Assembly: GCF_049860565.1 (NCBI RefSeq)
Contig: NZ_CP172056.1
Coordinates: 1,550,001-1,614,000 of the forward strand
Reading direction: 5' to 3'
DNA from: Desulfitobacterium_A nosdiversum
Lineage (GTDB): Bacteria; Bacillota; Desulfitobacteriia; Desulfitobacteriales; Desulfitobacteriaceae
Length of the DNA stretch: 64,000 nt
Position 1 is the stretch's first letter; the number at the start of each line of letters is the position of its first letter. The translations under genes were made by a program, and so were the position numbers. Shown here piece after piece: positions 61,639 through 64,000 of the stretch. The notes beneath the pieces were generated by a model. It was not told where the DNA came from. It saw only the letters and a list, made by a program, of their open reading frames with translations, and did no database searches.

Positions 61639-62742
61639 ATGAGCGCTAATGTTTATTTTACGAATTTCGGCATCAAGCAAGGTCAAGGCCTTCTTAACAA
61701 GTTAGAAAGATTAGTAAATCGTTCGGGGATAATGGAGGGTATTTTACCTAAAGATTTAGTGGCGCTTAAAATTCATTTTGGTGAACGCGGAAACTTAGCC
61801 TATATTCGTCCCCAGTTTGTCCGCAGGGTAGTGGATCAAGTTAAAAAGAAAGGCGGACGGCCTTTTCTTACCGACGCAAATACTCTTTATGTCGGTTCAC
61901 GTTCTAACGCAGTTGACCATTTAGAAACGGCGATTGAAAATGGCTTTGACTATTCTGTCGTTGGGGCTCCGCTTGTGATTGCCGACGGCCTAAACGGGAA
62001 AGACTATGTATCTGTGCCGGTGGGTCTAAAGCATTTCCAAGAAGTTAAGATTGGAAGCGCAGCTGCTCATGCCGACGCGTTATTAGCGATTACCCACTTT
62101 AAGGGGCATGAAGCAACGGGTTTTGGTGGAACACTGAAGAACCTTGGAATGGGATTAGGCAGCCGAGCAGGAAAGCAGCAGCAACACTCAGATGTACTCC
62201 CAAGAATCAATGAAGAAAAGTGCGTCGCTTGCGGTAAGTGTAAATTGTGGTGTCCTGCCCAGGCTATAACCATAGAAGGGAAAGCTTACATCAATCAAGC
62301 GGTTTGCATTGGCTGCGGTGAATGTACAGTGACCTGTCCTCATAAAGCAATCGCAATAAACTGGAAAACCGAACAAGATGTCATTCAAGAAAAGATTGCG
62401 GAATATACAGCGGGTGTTCTCAAAGGAAAAGAAGGAAAAGTAGGATTTATCACGTTTGTCAACAACGTTTCTCCTTTATGTGACTGTGTGGCCTGGAACG
62501 ATGTTCCGATTGTCCAGGATATAGGTATTTTGGCGTCCACAGACCCCATCGCGATTGACCAGGCGGCAGTTGATCTTGTTAACCAGGCTCACGGAAACCC
62601 TCATTCATTGTTAGGAGATCGTCATAATGAAGCGGATAAATTCCGAGTTCTTTATCCTGATATTGACTGGTCTGTTCAGTTAAATTATGGGGAAGAAATA
62701 GGTTTAGGAACCCGAGAGTATAATCTTATATCCCTCGATTAA
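61639..62742 (+). CDS. DUF362 domain protein with two 4Fe-4S ferredoxin motifs
   Basis: A 367-residue iron-sulfur protein. The DUF362 part (about 1-180) has LKIHFGERGN, TDANTLYVGSRSNAVDHLETA and ITHFKGHEATGFGGTLKNLGMGL. Two clusters follow (CVACGKCKLWCP and CIGCGECTVTCP), then the C-terminal DUF362 continuation (DIGILASTDPIAIDQAAVDLV). The role is unknown; such proteins are common in anaerobes. SD GAGGAG. Confidence 0.9.
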   Translation: MSANVYFTNFGIKQGQGLLNKLERLVNRSGIMEGILPKDLVALKIHFGERGNLAYIRPQFVRRVVDQVKKKGGRPFLTDANTLYVGSRSNAVDHLETAIENGFDYSVVGAPLVIADGLNGKDYVSVPVGLKHFQEVKIGSAAAHADALLAITHFKGHEATGFGGTLKNLGMGLGSRAGKQQQHSDVLPRINEEKCVACGKCKLWCPAQAITIEGKAYINQAVCIGCGECTVTCPHKAIAINWKTEQDVIQEKIAEYTAGVLKGKEGKVGFITFVNNVSPLCDCVAWNDVPIVQDIGILASTDPIAIDQAAVDLVNQAHGNPHSLLGDRHNEADKFRVLYPDIDWSVQLNYGEEIGLGTREYNLISLD

Positions 62743-62837
62743 ATTTCAATTATCAATCATTTCCCAACATAGATTAGTCGTAATATGATATTATATGAAT
62801 AAACTAAAATAAAACTAGGGAAGGAGAGGTGAGGGTT

Positions 62838-63413
62838 ATGCGTATACAAAAAGTTAATGATAGTACGATCCGCATCTTCATCTCCTTTACCGAACTTGCC
62901 GATCGTGATATAACGATGTCTGATTTGTTTCAGCGAACTGCAAAAACCGAGCAGCTTTTTTGGGAACTGATCGCGCAAGCCAGGGAAGAAGTGGAGTTTA
63001 ACCTTGACCAACCCTTTTGGATTCAAGCGACAGCAGCGTCAAACGACGAATTTGTGATTACCGTGATGAGGCAAGAGGATTCGTTGGAAACTCCAGTTAA
63101 AGAGAAGGAGAAAAAACGTACGCCGCGTAGTCGGGTTTTGGAATGGGTTTATGTATTTAGCGATTTTGAGGATGTCCTAGCGGCTGTTAAACGTTTACCT
63201 GAATTCCCTCGCGTACGCTCCAGTCTCTATGAATTCGAAAGGGAATATTATTTAGTGGTAAGCCATTTGGGTTCAGGAAAGAAAAAACAATACGGAGAAG
63301 CACTTTTAGACGAATATGGAGAAATTGTAGATATTGCAAAAGTTTTTCTAGAAGAGCATGGCCGAACGATTATGGCAGAGCGTGCAATTCAAAACATTAA
63401 AAAGACATTTTAA
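62838..63413 (+). CDS. mecA: MecA-type ClpC adaptor
   Basis: A 191-residue adaptor that would deliver substrates to the ClpCP protease. The N-terminal domain matches MecA/YpbH (MRIQKVNDSTIRIFISFTELADRDI, MSDLFQRTAKTEQLFWELIAQA), a charged linker follows, and the C-terminal ferredoxin-like domain is present (VYVFSDFEDVLAAVKRL, FEREYYLVV). The ATG at 62838 follows GGAGAGGTGA. Which of the MecA/YpbH paralogues it is cannot be decided here. A terminator follows. Confidence 0.83.
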   Translation: MRIQKVNDSTIRIFISFTELADRDITMSDLFQRTAKTEQLFWELIAQAREEVEFNLDQPFWIQATAASNDEFVITVMRQEDSLETPVKEKEKKRTPRSRVLEWVYVFSDFEDVLAAVKRLPEFPRVRSSLYEFEREYYLVVSHLGSGKKKQYGEALLDEYGEIVDIAKVFLEEHGRTIMAERAIQNIKKTF

Positions 63414-63422
63414 CTCAATTAA

Positions 63423-63474
63423 AAAAGGGGGTATTCCAGATTGAAATTACTTTCAAATTGGATATCCCCTTTTC
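63423..63474 (+). terminator. Terminator after mecA
   Basis: AAAAGGGGGTATTCCA (63423-63438) pairs with TGGATATCCCCTTTT (63459-63473, one mismatch or G-U), and the inner GATTGAAA/TTTCAAAT extends the stem. Confidence 0.75.
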
Positions 63475-63586
63475 CATTTAATTGATTAAGTATGTCAAGT
63501 ATTTTAAACCTTTAAACCTGATTATTTTCCAAAAGTTTCTTTTCCTTTTTGATTTGGTATAATAAAAGTTAACCTATGAAATTGAT

Positions 63587-63787
63587 TTAATAACTGCAGG
63601 CGAAGAGAGAAGGTATTCGCTCCAAACATGCCGAGCAAACTGCTTTACCTTTAAATGTCTGGAGATGAACGGTTTCTCCGCAAAAGATGCACGGTTTAGG
63701 TTGTTTTTTGCTTTGGGCATTTTCAAAAAGAATAATTACGCCTGATTGTTGCTTATTTTGTTCGAGATCGGTTGGGACTGAACGCAT
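63587..63787 (-). CDS. Gin-like zinc-binding protein (sigma-G inhibitor family)
   Basis: A 66-residue protein with a CxxC-x13-CxxC motif (CIFCGETVHLQTFKGKAVC followed by SAC) and the LERIPSLF tail, as in Gin/CsfB, which restrains sigma-G during sporulation. The ATG at 63787 follows CAGGAGGT; upstream in-frame starts lie beyond that site. The N-terminal ~33 residues are polar. The family call rests mainly on the zinc motif and size. It diverges from the probable selA. Confidence 0.55.
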   Translation of the reverse strand: MRSVPTDLEQNKQQSGVIILFENAQSKKQPKPCIFCGETVHLQTFKGKAVCSACLERIPSLFACSY

Positions 63788-63916
63788 GATGAAATACCTC
63801 CTGTCTAACATTAAACCTATCATAAGACATTCCCTGTGTCGAAATCCTAAAAAGGACGCGGGCGATTCAGGAAAAAAGAGTCGACAAGAGAATAGAATTT
63901 TAAGGAGTGTCTAAAA

Positions 63917-64000
63917 ATGGATCAAAGGAAACCCCTACTGAGAGCCTTACCTGCGGTACATGAGGTCCAATCTCGCTTGGAAGTGATGGAAGAATTCACT
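63917..64000 (+). CDS. selA: Probable L-seryl-tRNA(Sec) selenium transferase SelA, 5' end only
   Basis: Only the first 28 codons are in the window, starting at ATG behind TAAGGAG. KPLLRALPAVHEVQSRLEVMEEF matches the N-terminal pattern of SelA (LLRxLPxVxELL), the PLP enzyme that makes selenocysteinyl-tRNA. A selenocysteine system would suit an anaerobe of this type. The identity rests on a short stretch. Confidence 0.6.
   Translation, partial: MDQRKPLLRALPAVHEVQSRLEVMEEFT

Noticed and set aside
1..64000. CRISPR arrays, tRNA or rRNA genes, transposases, prophage
   Set aside because: None were seen on reading; no regularly spaced repeats, cloverleaf genes or transposase motifs stood out.

Overview
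The window is low-to-moderate GC Firmicute DNA with strong Shine-Dalgarno sites, frequent TTG/GTG starts, a Gram-positive-type FliY/CheC/CheD/FliW/CsrA flagellar set, and a Gin-like sporulation gene. Together these suggest an anaerobic, spore-forming, motile member of the Clostridia, most like Desulfosporosinus/Desulfitobacterium. The genus is inferred from gene content and style, not proven. Nearly all of the window is flagellar and chemotaxis DNA. I saw no tRNA, rRNA, CRISPR array or transposase.

Layout. 1-3526: the 3' part of a non-ribosomal peptide synthetase (C-A-PCP-thioester reductase), running off the left edge. 3686-5017: a membrane HD-GYP protein. 5221-6836: trmK and a Nif3-like protein, overlapping. 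6859-6953: four DnaA boxes. 7030-7408: rnpB, the RNase P RNA. 7491-10470: a MarR regulator, divergent from an HD-GYP/chemoreceptor pair, with tandem palindromes and a Fur-like site between them. 10680-14678: small membrane or unknown proteins, including a 59-residue SHOCT protein, plus a lipoprotein deacetylase, a metallophosphoesterase and a small DMT-type transporter. 14775-18846: cheR, a YaaR-family gene, a Tat-exported M28 peptidase, and motB/motA on the minus strand.

19186-60181 is one long plus-strand flagellar/chemotaxis block: flgM-flgN-flgK-flgL-DUF6470-fliW-csrA-hag-flaG-fliD-fliS-fliT-like; then cheA-cheW-cheB-flgC-fliE-fliF-G-H-I-J-flbD-fliL-fliM-fliY-cheY-fliO-P-Q-R-flhB-flhA-flhF-flhG-PilZ-cheC-cheD-hypothetical-fliA; then fliK-flgD-flgE-flgG-flgB-flgF-cheW-lytic transglycosylase. 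flgB is about 24 kb from flgC/fliE, which is unusual. Sigma-28 promoters with one shared architecture (TWAAGTTT, 12-base spacer, NNCGATAW) lie before motA, flgM and fliK, so FliA and FlgM probably control the late modules. The hag leader carries a near-consensus CsrA hairpin just downstream of fliW-csrA, which points to the FliW-CsrA-flagellin switch. Two HD-GYP proteins and a PilZ protein tie the region to cyclic-di-GMP.

60379-64000 holds a DUF5714 cysteine-rich protein behind a CsoR/CstR-type operator, a small membrane protein, a DUF362 ferredoxin-type protein, a MecA-type adaptor, a Gin-like zinc protein and the 5' end of a probable selA. The least explained piece is a GC-rich, highly palindromic, roughly 176-bp non-coding element between cheA and cheW with 13-bp perfect terminal inverted repeats.
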